Assembly: GCA_900316265.1 (NCBI GenBank)
Contig: ONCH01000003.1
Span: forward strand, 62,001 to 126,000
From: an uncultured Prevotellaceae bacterium
GTDB taxonomy: Bacteria; Bacteroidota; Bacteroidia; Bacteroidales; Bacteroidaceae
Direction of reading: 5' to 3'
Length of the DNA: 64,000 nucleotides
Shown: positions 41,668-48,872 of the stretch, piece after piece
Layout of the letters: the number at the start of each line of letters is the position of its first letter
Numbering within the stretch: the stretch's first letter is position 1
Position numbers and translations under genes: made by a program
The notes under the pieces: generated by a model
Told to the model about the DNA's origin: nothing
Seen by the model: only the letters and a program-made list of their open reading frames with translations
Database searches by the model: none

Positions 41668-42060
41668 ATGTTGCTATACTGTGACCTTACTTATGCAATC
41701 AACGGAGCTGCGTTCCATGTTTACAACAAGCTTGGTCACGGCTTCCTTGAAGCAGTGTATCAGGAAGCACTGGAAATAGAATTCCAGAGACGCAATATTC
41801 CGTATGAGCGAGAGAAAGAACTAAAGATAACTTACGATGGTGTTGAGTTAAAACAAACTTACAAAGCAGATTTTGTCTGCTATGGAAAGATAATCATAGA
41901 ACTGAAGGCGGTAAGCGCATTGGATGACGCTCATCGTTCTCAGGTCTATAATTACCTTCATGCCACAGGCTTTAAGCTTGGTTTACTCTACAACTCAACT
42001 TCGGATGCTCTGATGAATTGGAAAAAGAACGTATTGTTGTTTAATCGAACACAGATCTAA
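41668..42060 (+). CDS. GxxExxY protein (PD-(D/E)XK-like)
   Basis: A 130-residue member of the GxxExxY family: the name motif is present as GHGFLEAVYQEALEIE (about residues 23-38). The later segment YKADFVCYGKIIIELKAV carries D and ExK in the arrangement of a PD-(D/E)XK nuclease core (D at about 67, ExK at about 75-77). A nuclease or nucleic-acid-binding role is expected from the fold but has not been shown in general. The gene starts 13 bases after repeat unit 1 and its last codons (RTQI and stop) are made by the left end of repeat unit 2. Confidence 0.88.
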   Translation: MLLYCDLTYAINGAAFHVYNKLGHGFLEAVYQEALEIEFQRRNIPYEREKELKITYDGVELKQTYKADFVCYGKIIIELKAVSALDDAHRSQVYNYLHATGFKLGLLYNSTSDALMNWKKNVLLFNRTQI

Positions 42061-42239
42061 CGGATATACACAGATGTTTTTATATTGCTGATAAGTTTTA
42101 TTTGGTTGAAGACTTTATGAAAGCTAGCTTTCAATCAATCTTCCAACAAAATTAAACCTTTGTTCATAACAAAGCCATCTTAACCAAGATGGTCATCAAT
42201 ACAAAAAGATAATCCGTTCAATCCGAGTCATCCGTGGTC
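42047..42239. repeat. Structured repeat unit 2 (cloverleaf-like)
   Basis: Begins GAACACAGAT (42047-42056) and ends ATCCGTGGTC (42230-42239). The outer stem is 42077-42091 with 42193-42207 (13 of 15 pairs). The three hairpins are GTTGAAGA/TCTTCCAAC with the palindrome TGAAAGCTAGCTTTCA inside (42105-42147), an unchanged CTTTGTT-CAT-AACAAAG (42158-42174), and CCATCTT-AACC-AAGATGG (42175-42192). The last shows an A-T to C-G double change relative to unit 1. Confidence 0.8.
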
Positions 42240-42256
42240 AAATTAAAAAGATAAAT

Positions 42257-42991
42257 ATGAAATGTGTTGTAATAGCGGCGGGATACGCCACGAGACTTGG
42301 AGAGTTGACGAAGAACTTCCCGAAGCCATTGTTGAAGATAGGTGAAAATACCATCTTAGGAAGAATGTTGGATGATATCGACAGGATTCCTGAGATAGAT
42401 GAACATATCATCATTACAAACCATAAGTTTGCAAGCATCTTCGAAGATTGGAAGAAGGATTTGCATTATAGCAAGCCTATCACCATTGTAGATGATGGTA
42501 CAGAGACGAATGAAACTCGTCTTGGTGCTGTATGTGACTTGTTGTTTGCAATGGATAAGCTCCATATAGATGATGACTTATTGGTTGTGGCAGCGGACAA
42601 TCTGTTGTTCTTCTCGTTCCAAGAGTTTGTGGACTTTGCGAAAGAGAAACAGACGAGTTGCATCATGTGCCACGAGCAGCCTTCGATAGAGAAACTGCAA
42701 AGGACAGGAGTCGTGGAACTGGATGCCAATAATAAGGTACTTGGTATGGAGGAAAAACCTCAGGTGCCGAAGAGCCACTGGGCTGTACCACCGTTCTATA
42801 TCTATCTGAAGAAAGACCTTGACTTGGTACGTCACTCTGTAGAGAATGGCTGTGGTAAGGATGCTCCGGGCAACTTGGCACATTATATGGTGGAGCATAC
42901 CACGATGCATGCTTGGCCAATGAGTGCAGGACGATTTGATATTGGAAGTCTTGATACTTATTACGAGGCGGTTGAGAAATACGGAAAATAA
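42257..42991 (+). CDS. Sugar-1-phosphate nucleotidyltransferase
   Basis: A 244-residue nucleotidyltransferase. The signature KCVVIAAGYATRLGELTKNF-PKPLLKIGE is the GxGTRLxPxTxxxPK motif in its VIAAGYATR variant, and VVAADNLLFFSFQEFVDFAK holds the Mg-binding aspartate. It makes an NDP-sugar from a sugar-1-phosphate and an NTP. Together with the GHMP kinase at 40288 it could activate a salvaged sugar or sugar acid. The start is 17 bases after repeat unit 2. Confidence 0.85.
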   Translation: MKCVVIAAGYATRLGELTKNFPKPLLKIGENTILGRMLDDIDRIPEIDEHIIITNHKFASIFEDWKKDLHYSKPITIVDDGTETNETRLGAVCDLLFAMDKLHIDDDLLVVAADNLLFFSFQEFVDFAKEKQTSCIMCHEQPSIEKLQRTGVVELDANNKVLGMEEKPQVPKSHWAVPPFYIYLKKDLDLVRHSVENGCGKDAPGNLAHYMVEHTTMHAWPMSAGRFDIGSLDTYYEAVEKYGK

Positions 42992-43008
42992 TTAATATTG
43001 AAACTAAC

Positions 43009-43023
43009 AGGCTGCTGCAGCCT
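43009..43023 (+). terminator. GC-rich hairpin after the nucleotidyltransferase
   Basis: AGGCTGC-T-GCAGCCT is a perfect palindrome 17 bases after the stop codon; the last pairs must open to form a loop. No T run follows. From 43037 to 43125 an in-frame remnant (QLTDGQLFKQYTDNSPEWAK, then TLIILKKE and stop) is the tail of a lost gene. Confidence 0.35.
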
Positions 43024-43140
43024 ACTAAACAATGAGTACAACTGACCGATGGTCAACTGTTCAAACAATATACCGATAATAGCCCTGAGTGGGCAAAGAC
43101 GCTGATAATTCTTAAAAAAGAATAAATTATACACTGTTGT

Positions 43141-43172
43141 ATTATACGCTTACGTATAATTTTCTATCTTTG
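43141..43172 (+). promoter_or_regulatory. Promoter with palindromic operator candidate
   Basis: TATCTTTG at 43165-43172 fits the -7 box. A perfect inverted repeat ATTATACG-CTTA-CGTATAAT (43141-43160) ends five bases upstream of it and covers the -33 region, an ideal place for a repressor. The start codon is at 43198. Confidence 0.6.
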
Positions 43173-43197
43173 CATAAAATTTTAAGTTTGTATAAAG

Positions 43198-44331
43198 ATG
43201 GTAGTCCCTTTTCAATACGGCAGACTAGCCGAAGCTGAAAGCTTCATTGATAGATTTGATGACAGACGGGAATTGAAGAATTTCCTGAGTCATGGGATTA
43301 ATACTATATTGGTATCCCCAAGACGATGGGGTAAGTCGTCGTTGGTGAAAGAATCCATGAAAGAACTTGTTGATGAAGAAAAGAATATCAAAGTTTGTTT
43401 CTTGGATGCTTATAAAATACATACTGAGGAAGAGTTTTACAATAAATTTGCATCGGCTATTATCCAAGGAGTGTCATCAACCTTAGAGCAGAAATGGGGT
43501 GATTTCCTGCGGTTCGTGAACCGTCTGACACCTAGCATAACGATTGCGAGTGATCCTATGAACTCTATTGAGGTGGATTTGAAGATAAACCCTGTGAAAG
43601 AAAATCCAGAAACAATTCTTCAGCTTCCAGAGAAAATTGCTATCGAGAAGGGAATCCGTGTCATCGTATGTATTGACGAGTTTCAGCAGTTGGCAAATAT
43701 TCCTCATTGGGAGAGACTTGAATCTATGCTGCGTTCGGAATGGCAGTTGCAGCACCATACGACATATTGTCTGTATGGGAGTAAGATGCACATGATGAAG
43801 AAAATCTTCAATAACTCCAGAAGTCCCTTTTATAAGTTCGGACAGATGATGCAGTTGAAGCGAATATCCAAAGAATATTGGTTGCCATACATTGTCAACA
43901 ACTTCAAAGCTACAGGTAAACATATTACAGAAGAACAAGCAGAGAGGTTGTGCGAAAAGGTGAAATATAATTCATGGTATGTCCAGCAATACTGTTTCTT
44001 TGTTTGGTCCCATACAGACGGAATCGTTTCTAATGAGGATATTGAACGACAGTTGGATATGGTTATCGATACGAATGCGGAAACATTCCAAAATGAACTC
44101 GATGAGCTAGTCCCCTCACAGATTGCTTTATTGAAGGCAATTGCATCGGGGGAAACACATTTTAATGCAAAAGGTGTAGTAGAGAAATATCGTCTTGGCC
44201 AGTCTCAGACCATCACGAGGAACAAAAAAACTCTGGTCGAAAAGGACTTGGTTGAGAAAACCAGAGATACGTTCTCCTTCGTGGATCCGCTGTTTGAGCT
44301 TTGGTTGAAACGCGAATACGGCATAGCTTAA
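43198..44331 (+). CDS. AAA-type ATPase (archaeal-ATPase family)
   Basis: A 377-residue ATPase. Walker A is in SPRRWGKSSLVKESM (about residues 40-54) and Walker B in GIRVIVCIDEFQQLANI (about 155-171). The C-terminal 80 residues form a winged helix (GVVEKYRLGQSQTITRNKKT, SFVDPLFELWLKREYG). These proteins, common in Bacteroidetes and archaea, are of unknown biological role; the wing suggests DNA binding. The gene stands alone, with its own promoter and a palindrome over it, so autoregulation is possible. A TCGATAC hairpin follows the stop. Confidence 0.82.
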   Translation: MVVPFQYGRLAEAESFIDRFDDRRELKNFLSHGINTILVSPRRWGKSSLVKESMKELVDEEKNIKVCFLDAYKIHTEEEFYNKFASAIIQGVSSTLEQKWGDFLRFVNRLTPSITIASDPMNSIEVDLKINPVKENPETILQLPEKIAIEKGIRVIVCIDEFQQLANIPHWERLESMLRSEWQLQHHTTYCLYGSKMHMMKKIFNNSRSPFYKFGQMMQLKRISKEYWLPYIVNNFKATGKHITEEQAERLCEKVKYNSWYVQQYCFFVWSHTDGIVSNEDIERQLDMVIDTNAETFQNELDELVPSQIALLKAIASGETHFNAKGVVEKYRLGQSQTITRNKKTLVEKDLVEKTRDTFSFVDPLFELWLKREYGIA

Positions 44332-44340
44332 TATTACGGT

Positions 44341-44364
44341 TCGATACTTTTTTATTGGTATCGA
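44341..44364 (+). terminator. TCGATAC hairpin after the ATPase
   Basis: TCGATAC (44341-44347) and GTATCGA (44358-44364) form a 7-pair stem with a T-rich 10-base loop, 9 bases after the ATPase stop. The same stem core is found in the strong terminator after rubrerythrin (44953-44992). Confidence 0.5.
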
Positions 44365-44391
44365 GTTATTCATCTAAAACAACTAAGACTT

Positions 44392-44934
44392 ATGAAAGAA
44401 TTGAAAGGAACAAAGACCGAGCAGAACCTCAAGGAGGCGTTTGCTGGTGAGAGTATGGCGAGAAACAAGTACACGTATTTTGCTTCGCGCGCCAAGAAGG
44501 ACGGTTTTGTGCAGATTGCCTCCATCTTTGAGGAGACGGCGGCTAACGAAAAGGAGCACGCCAAGATGTGGTATAAGTACCTGAATGGGGGTAGTGTGAG
44601 TGATACGAAGACAAACCTGGAGGATGCTGCCAATGGCGAGAACTTCGAGTGGACGGACATGTATGCCCGTATGGCCAAGGAGGCTCGCGAGGAGGGCTTT
44701 GACGAGATTGCTGAGAAGTTCGAGCTGGTGGGTGCTATCGAGAAGCATCACGAGGAGCGTTATCGCAAGTTGCTGAAGAATATTGAGGATGCTGTGGTAT
44801 TCTCTCGTGAGGGTGACGTCATCTGGCAGTGTAGCAACTGCGGACATATTGTCATCGGCAAGAAGGCACCGGAGGTATGTCCTACCTGTGACCACCCGCA
44901 AAGTTATTTCCAGATTAAGGCGGAGAATTATTAG
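44392..44934 (+). CDS. rbr: Rubrerythrin
   Basis: Reduces hydrogen peroxide in anaerobes using a diiron centre and a rubredoxin site. The diiron ligands are in [20 protein letters not shown] (E), [13 protein letters not shown] (ExxH) and [16 protein letters not shown] (E, ExxH). The C-terminal rubredoxin domain has two CxxC pairs: WQCSNCGHI and EVCPTCDHP. The 180-residue length is normal for the 179-195 class. It is a single-gene unit bounded by hairpins on both sides. With sodB nearby it forms an oxygen-defence group. Confidence 0.97.
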   Translation: MKELKGTKTEQNLKEAFAGESMARNKYTYFASRAKKDGFVQIASIFEETAANEKEHAKMWYKYLNGGSVSDTKTNLEDAANGENFEWTDMYARMAKEAREEGFDEIAEKFELVGAIEKHHEERYRKLLKNIEDAVVFSREGDVIWQCSNCGHIVIGKKAPEVCPTCDHPQSYFQIKAENY

Positions 44935-44952
44935 TTTACGGGGCAGAATAAT

Positions 44953-44992
44953 ATTATGGCTCGATACCGATAGAAAAGTATCGAGCCATAAT
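44953..44992. terminator. Bidirectional terminator
   Basis: ATTATGGCTCGATAC (44953-44967) and GTATCGAGCCATAAT (44978-44992) form a perfect 15-pair stem with a 10-base loop. It lies between rubrerythrin (+) and the converging lipoprotein gene (-), with short T or A runs on the outer sides. Confidence 0.85.
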
Positions 44993-45024
44993 TGTGTTTG
45001 TAAGTATTTGATTTACTATGAGTG

Positions 45025-46128
45025 CTAATCCAACTGCTGCTCGATGAACTTCTTGAGTTCCTCACCACGCAGGCCGCGACGCAAGATCTTGCCTTGCTGG
45101 TCGACGACGATGGTGTGGGGGATGGAGTTGATGTTAAACAACTTGGCAGCGGCATTGTCCCAGTATTTCAGGTCGCTCATCTGTGGCCAGGGGAGTTTCA
45201 AAGTATTGATGGCGGCTATCCAGGCATCTTTGTCTTTGTCGAGAGAGACACCCACGATGCCTAAGCCACGGTCCTTGAAACTTTCATAGAGCGCCAGCAT
45301 GAACGGCATCTCCTGACGACAGGGACCACACCAGGAAGCCCAGAAGTCGATGACAGTTACCTTGTGCTTGCTGACCTCCGTCATGATACTCAATTCGTCA
45401 CCCTCAGGGGTAGCCTGTGCGAAGTTGGGGATAGTGGCACCCTCGGCCGTCTTTGCCGACTGACGGATGCTCCCCTCTATCTGCTTGATGGCATCACGCT
45501 GGCGACGCTCGTCAGACAACTTCTCGATGAGTCGCAGACGGTTGTCATTGTCGATAAGATCCTCAGGATAGTAGGTCAACAGGAAGTAGCCGAACTCATT
45601 GTCGATATTCTTCTCGGTGGTCTCAACGACAACCTTGGCAAAGCGCTGGTTAAGCTTGTCTATCTGCTCCATGCCCTGCTGCTGTTGCTCTTGTGTGACG
45701 TTGTCACCATAGATATTCTCGGCAATGCGGTTGATCTCCTTGCCAATAACCATGACGGAGTCGTTCAGCCGTTGCCACTCGTCGTTGCACGGCGTACCGC
45801 TGACACGCGAGGCACCAGGGGTAGCAGACAGCTTGATGCTGATTTCTCCAGGTTCACGGATGAAGGCTGCGTTAATTTCGTTCCTCTTGGCGCTGTAGAG
45901 CATGCAGAGCACCGCTTCCTTGTCGGCCTCACCCTTGAACGAGAACGCACCTTTCTCTATTATAATGGTGTCGCTGGGCGTGCCATTAATCATGTCGTCG
46001 GTCAGGAACAGCGTGTCACCGTCCTCCAGTCCCTCGGCAGTTCCCTGCAGCTTGTAGGTGTTCGACTGACAGCCAACCAAGAGGAGGGCGAGGAGACTAA
46101 ACGATATACTGGTCAGAAATGCTTTCAT
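45025..46128 (-). CDS. TlpA-like thioredoxin-fold lipoprotein (DUF4369 type)
   Basis: A 367-residue periplasmic-side lipoprotein. The signal and lipobox read ISFSLLALLLVGC; the N-terminal domain (about 25-130) has the DUF4369 pattern YKLQGTAEGLEDGDTLFLTD. The C-terminal thioredoxin domain contains VTVIDFWASWCGPCRQEMPF (CxxC) and ends with the SIPHTIVVDQQGKIL cis-proline strand. It is likely a disulfide reductase of the envelope. The gene overlaps the end of prs by 32 bases in the same direction, so both are probably in one transcript. Confidence 0.92.
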   Translation of the reverse strand: MKAFLTSISFSLLALLLVGCQSNTYKLQGTAEGLEDGDTLFLTDDMINGTPSDTIIIEKGAFSFKGEADKEAVLCMLYSAKRNEINAAFIREPGEISIKLSATPGASRVSGTPCNDEWQRLNDSVMVIGKEINRIAENIYGDNVTQEQQQQGMEQIDKLNQRFAKVVVETTEKNIDNEFGYFLLTYYPEDLIDNDNRLRLIEKLSDERRQRDAIKQIEGSIRQSAKTAEGATIPNFAQATPEGDELSIMTEVSKHKVTVIDFWASWCGPCRQEMPFMLALYESFKDRGLGIVGVSLDKDKDAWIAAINTLKLPWPQMSDLKYWDNAAAKLFNINSIPHTIVVDQQGKILRRGLRGEELKKFIEQQLD

Positions 46129-47035
46129 TGTTGACTACTCTACGGATGGTTTCAGCAAACATGTCGGCCACGCTGAGCTGCTTGACCTTTGCGCAACGCT
46201 GTGAATAGGGGATGGAGTCGGTGAAGACAATCTCTTCGAGCGCTGAGTTCTGGACACGCTCGCTAGCAGGACCACTCATCACACAGTGTGAGGCACAGGC
46301 GCGAACGGTCTTGGCACCAGCCTCCTTCATGATGTCGGCAGCCTTGGTGATGGTACCAGCGGTATCGACCATATCGTCGATGATGACCACATTCTTACCC
46401 TCGACCTCACCGATAATCTGCATGGAGGCTACCACATTAGCACGGGCACGCGTCTTGTTGCAGAGCACCAGCGGACAACCCAGGTACTTGGCATAGGTGT
46501 TGGCACGCTTGGAACCGCCAACGTCGGGAGAGGCGATGACGAGGTCTTCCAGGTGCAGGCTCTGCAGGTAGGGCAGGATGACGCCAGAAGCATAGAGATG
46601 ATCCACGGGAACATCGAAGAAGCCCTGAATCTGGTCGGCGTGCAGGTCCATTGTGATGACACGGTCTACACCAGCTACACTCAGCAGGTCGGCTACCAGC
46701 TTGGCACCGATGCTGACACGCGGCTTGTCCTTGCGGTCCTGACGTGCCCAACCGAAGTAGGGGATGACGGCGTTGATGGTGCGTGCCGAAGCGCGCTTGG
46801 CAGCGTCAATCATCAGGAGCAGTTCCATGAGATTGTCAGAATTGGGGAATGTGCTCTGTACCAGGAAGATATCGCGTCCGCGAATACTCTCCTCGTAAGA
46901 AACGGCAAACTCGCCATCAGAGAACTTCGTAATCTGAAGCTTTCCCAATGGACATCCTAGACTTTGACAGATTTTCTCAGCCAGATACTTGGTAGCAGTA
47001 CCTGAGAACACCATGTAATTTTTGTTAACGCTCAT
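46097..47035 (-). CDS. prs: Ribose-phosphate pyrophosphokinase
   Basis: Makes PRPP from ribose-5-phosphate and ATP for nucleotide, His and Trp synthesis. The 312 residues match the class I enzyme. The ATP loop is in YFGWARQDRKDKPR, the metal site in ITMDLHADQIQGFFDVPVDH, and the PRPP loop in NVVIIDDMVDTAGTITKAA. The gene is followed closely (overlap) by a thioredoxin-like lipoprotein gene. In the 48 bases between prs and the thiE-like gene lie short repeats of TATTTTACTATTTGACG type. Confidence 0.97.
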   Translation of the reverse strand: MSVNKNYMVFSGTATKYLAEKICQSLGCPLGKLQITKFSDGEFAVSYEESIRGRDIFLVQSTFPNSDNLMELLLMIDAAKRASARTINAVIPYFGWARQDRKDKPRVSIGAKLVADLLSVAGVDRVITMDLHADQIQGFFDVPVDHLYASGVILPYLQSLHLEDLVIASPDVGGSKRANTYAKYLGCPLVLCNKTRARANVVASMQIIGEVEGKNVVIIDDMVDTAGTITKAADIMKEAGAKTVRACASHCVMSGPASERVQNSALEEIVFTDSIPYSQRCAKVKQLSVADMFAETIRRVVNNESISDQYIV

Positions 47036-47082
47036 CTTGGAATTTGACTATTTTACTATTTGACGATTTACTATTTGAGGAT

Positions 47083-47697
47083 TTAAGAACCTATGGCCTT
47101 GCGAATCTTGCAGAAGTGGTCTATCAGCGCCTGATACTCCAGCTCCTGATGGATATTGAAACGGTTCCAGAGGTCGCCGCTGATGACGATGCCTCCGAAG
47201 CCCAGGTCACGTACGGCCTTGATGGTGTCGAGATTCATGCCGCCCAACGCATAGACGTGGCGGTCGATGAGTCCACGGCGCGAAGCCTCCTGTAACTGTT
47301 CCAGTGTGAAGGTGGCTTTGCGATCAGGCTCCGTCTGACTGTCGAAGATGTACTTCAGCAGCACGTAGTCGGCATGCTTCTTGGTTTCTTTCAGCAGGTC
47401 CAGATGGCTGCACGAACGACTGATATGTCCCTTGTAGCCGTTGGGTGCTGGTGTCGTCTCGTCGTCGATGTGGATGCCGCGCAACTTGAACTCCTCCTTC
47501 AGGTAGTAGTTGTCGTGCACGGTGATGCGCTTTCTGTAGTCGTCGGGCAAAAGCGTCAGCAGTCGCTCGGAATACATGGGCGACGAGCCTGGCTTGAACA
47601 GGTGCAAGTCGTCAAGTCCCGCCTCGAAGAGCGACGAGAGGATTTTGTCTTCTTCCACGAAAAACGTGGGTTGGGTCATCAATACGAGTTTCATCAA
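47083..47697 (-). CDS. Thiamine-phosphate synthase-like protein
   Basis: A 204-residue TIM-barrel protein of the ThiE/TenI group. Motifs are YRKRITVHDNYYLKEEFKLR-GIHI (substrate pyrophosphate strand, here GIHIDDE), SRSCSHLDLLKETKKHADYV and GGMNLDTIKAVRDLGFGGIV, the phosphate-binding C-terminal GG. Typical ThiE enzymes have GxHLGQxD at the second position; GIHIDDE here departs from it, so a TenI-like or altered role is possible. No other thiamine gene is near. The gene overlaps pheS by 4 bases. Confidence 0.75.
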   Translation of the reverse strand: MMKLVLMTQPTFFVEEDKILSSLFEAGLDDLHLFKPGSSPMYSERLLTLLPDDYRKRITVHDNYYLKEEFKLRGIHIDDETTPAPNGYKGHISRSCSHLDLLKETKKHADYVLLKYIFDSQTEPDRKATFTLEQLQEASRRGLIDRHVYALGGMNLDTIKAVRDLGFGGIVISGDLWNRFNIHQELEYQALIDHFCKIRKAIGS

Positions 47698-48752
47698 TTG
47701 GCTGCTTCAAATTCTTTCAGGAAGCGCACGTCATTCTCTGAGAACATGCGCAGGTCGCTCACCTGATATTTCAGGTTGGTGATACGCTCTACGCCCATAC
47801 CAAAGGCATAGCCGCTATAGATGGTGGAGTCGATGCCACATTGCTCGAGCACGTTGGGGTCAACCATACCGCATCCCAGAATCTCTACCCAGCCGGTGTG
47901 CTTGCAGAAGCCGCAGCCCTCGCCGCCACAGATGAAGCACGAGATGTCCATCTCGGCACTGGGTTCTGTGAAGGGGAAGTAGCTGGGACGCAGGCGAATC
48001 TTTGTGTCGGCACCGAACATCTCACGGGCAAACGACAGCAGTACCTGCTTCAGGTCGGTGAACGAGACGTTCTTGTCGATATACAGTCCTTCTACCTGGT
48101 GGAAGAAACAGTGAGCACGGGCGGTGATGGCCTCGTTGCGATATACACGTCCCGGACAGATAACGCGGATGGGAGCGGTGAGCTTGCCATCCTCGGTGTG
48201 CATCTGCTCCATGACGCGAGCCTGAACACTACTGGTATGTGAGCGCAACAGGATGTTCTTGGTAACATCGTTAGGATGCTGCGAAACAAAGAATGTATCT
48301 TGCATGTCGCGGGCAGGATGGTCGGCGGCAAAGTTCATGCGGGTAAACACGTGCAGGTCGTCCTCTACCTCAGGACCGTCAGCCAAGACAAAGCCCATGC
48401 GTGAGAAGATGTCGATAATCTCGTTGGTGACAATGGTCAACGGATGACGCGTACCTAACTGAGCGGGGTAGGGCGTGCGGGTGAGGTCGATGGCTTCGTC
48501 GCCACTCTCCTGGGTAGCACACTCCTCGCGCAACTGGTTGATGCGCTCGGTAGCCAGGGTCTTCAACTCATTAATCTTCATACCTACCGTCTTCTTCTGA
48601 TCTGCCGCAACTTCGCGGAAATCGTTCATCAGAGCGGTAATCTCACCTTTTTTACTGAGGTACTTCAGACGTAGCTGCTCTACTTCCTCAGCATTCTTTG
48701 CACTTAGTGTCTGTACTTCTTTCAGAAGTTCGTCTATCTTATCAAGTATCAT
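47694..48752 (-). CDS. pheS: Phenylalanine-tRNA ligase alpha subunit
   Basis: Charges tRNA-Phe together with PheT, which is not in this window. The coding region starts best at the Met at 48752 (MILDKIDELLKEV), giving 352 residues; an upstream in-frame Met at 48788 would add 12 unlikely residues and would overlap the promoter box. Class II motifs are MGFVLADGPEVEDDLHVFTR, VYRNEAITARAHCFFHQVEG (motif 2), PSYFPFTEPSAEMDI and GMGVERITNLKYQ (motif 3). A four-cysteine patch, CFICGGEGCGFCKHTG, is inserted in the active-site domain, as in many anaerobes. Confidence 0.97.
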   Translation of the reverse strand: MILDKIDELLKEVQTLSAKNAEEVEQLRLKYLSKKGEITALMNDFREVAADQKKTVGMKINELKTLATERINQLREECATQESGDEAIDLTRTPYPAQLGTRHPLTIVTNEIIDIFSRMGFVLADGPEVEDDLHVFTRMNFAADHPARDMQDTFFVSQHPNDVTKNILLRSHTSSVQARVMEQMHTEDGKLTAPIRVICPGRVYRNEAITARAHCFFHQVEGLYIDKNVSFTDLKQVLLSFAREMFGADTKIRLRPSYFPFTEPSAEMDISCFICGGEGCGFCKHTGWVEILGCGMVDPNVLEQCGIDSTIYSGYAFGMGVERITNLKYQVSDLRMFSENDVRFLKEFEAAN

Positions 48753-48785
48753 AGTCTTTTTTGATGTATTTCTCAAATTTTGATG

Positions 48786-48793
48786 CAAAGGTA
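48786..48793 (-). promoter_or_regulatory. -7 box of pheS
   Basis: On the minus strand the sequence is TACCTTTG, a good -7 element 34 bases before the pheS start at 48752. A divergent box (TAACTTTG, 48837-48844) serves the opposite gene; direct GTTAAGAATT-type repeats lie between the two. Confidence 0.65.
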
Positions 48794-48836
48794 CAAAAAA
48801 GTTAAGAATTAAGAGTTAAGAATTAAAGATTATTTG

Positions 48837-48844
48837 TAACTTTG
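48837..48844 (+). promoter_or_regulatory. -7 box of the DUF4348 lipoprotein gene
   Basis: TAACTTTG, with the start codon at 48873 downstream. The -33 region falls in the short repeats GTTAAGAATTAAGAGTTAAG (48811-48830). Confidence 0.65.
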
Positions 48845-48872
48845 CAGCAAATTTTTGAGAGAAGATAGAAAA

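Larger units (their letters stand above)
41453..42239. mobile_element. Candidate cassette: repeat unit - GxxExxY gene - repeat unit
   Basis: Two direct copies of a roughly 200-base structured unit (41453-41654 and 42047-42239) bracket one gene that fills the gap between them. The unit ends carry complementary words, and the gene's stop lies in the second unit. It interrupts a kinase/nucleotidyltransferase pair. No transposase is encoded. Mobility is inferred from layout only. Confidence 0.55.

Noticed and set aside
45364-46134. 256-codon open frame on the plus strand
   Set aside because: It mirrors the TlpA-like lipoprotein gene, whose motifs (lipobox, WCGPC) are unmistakable.
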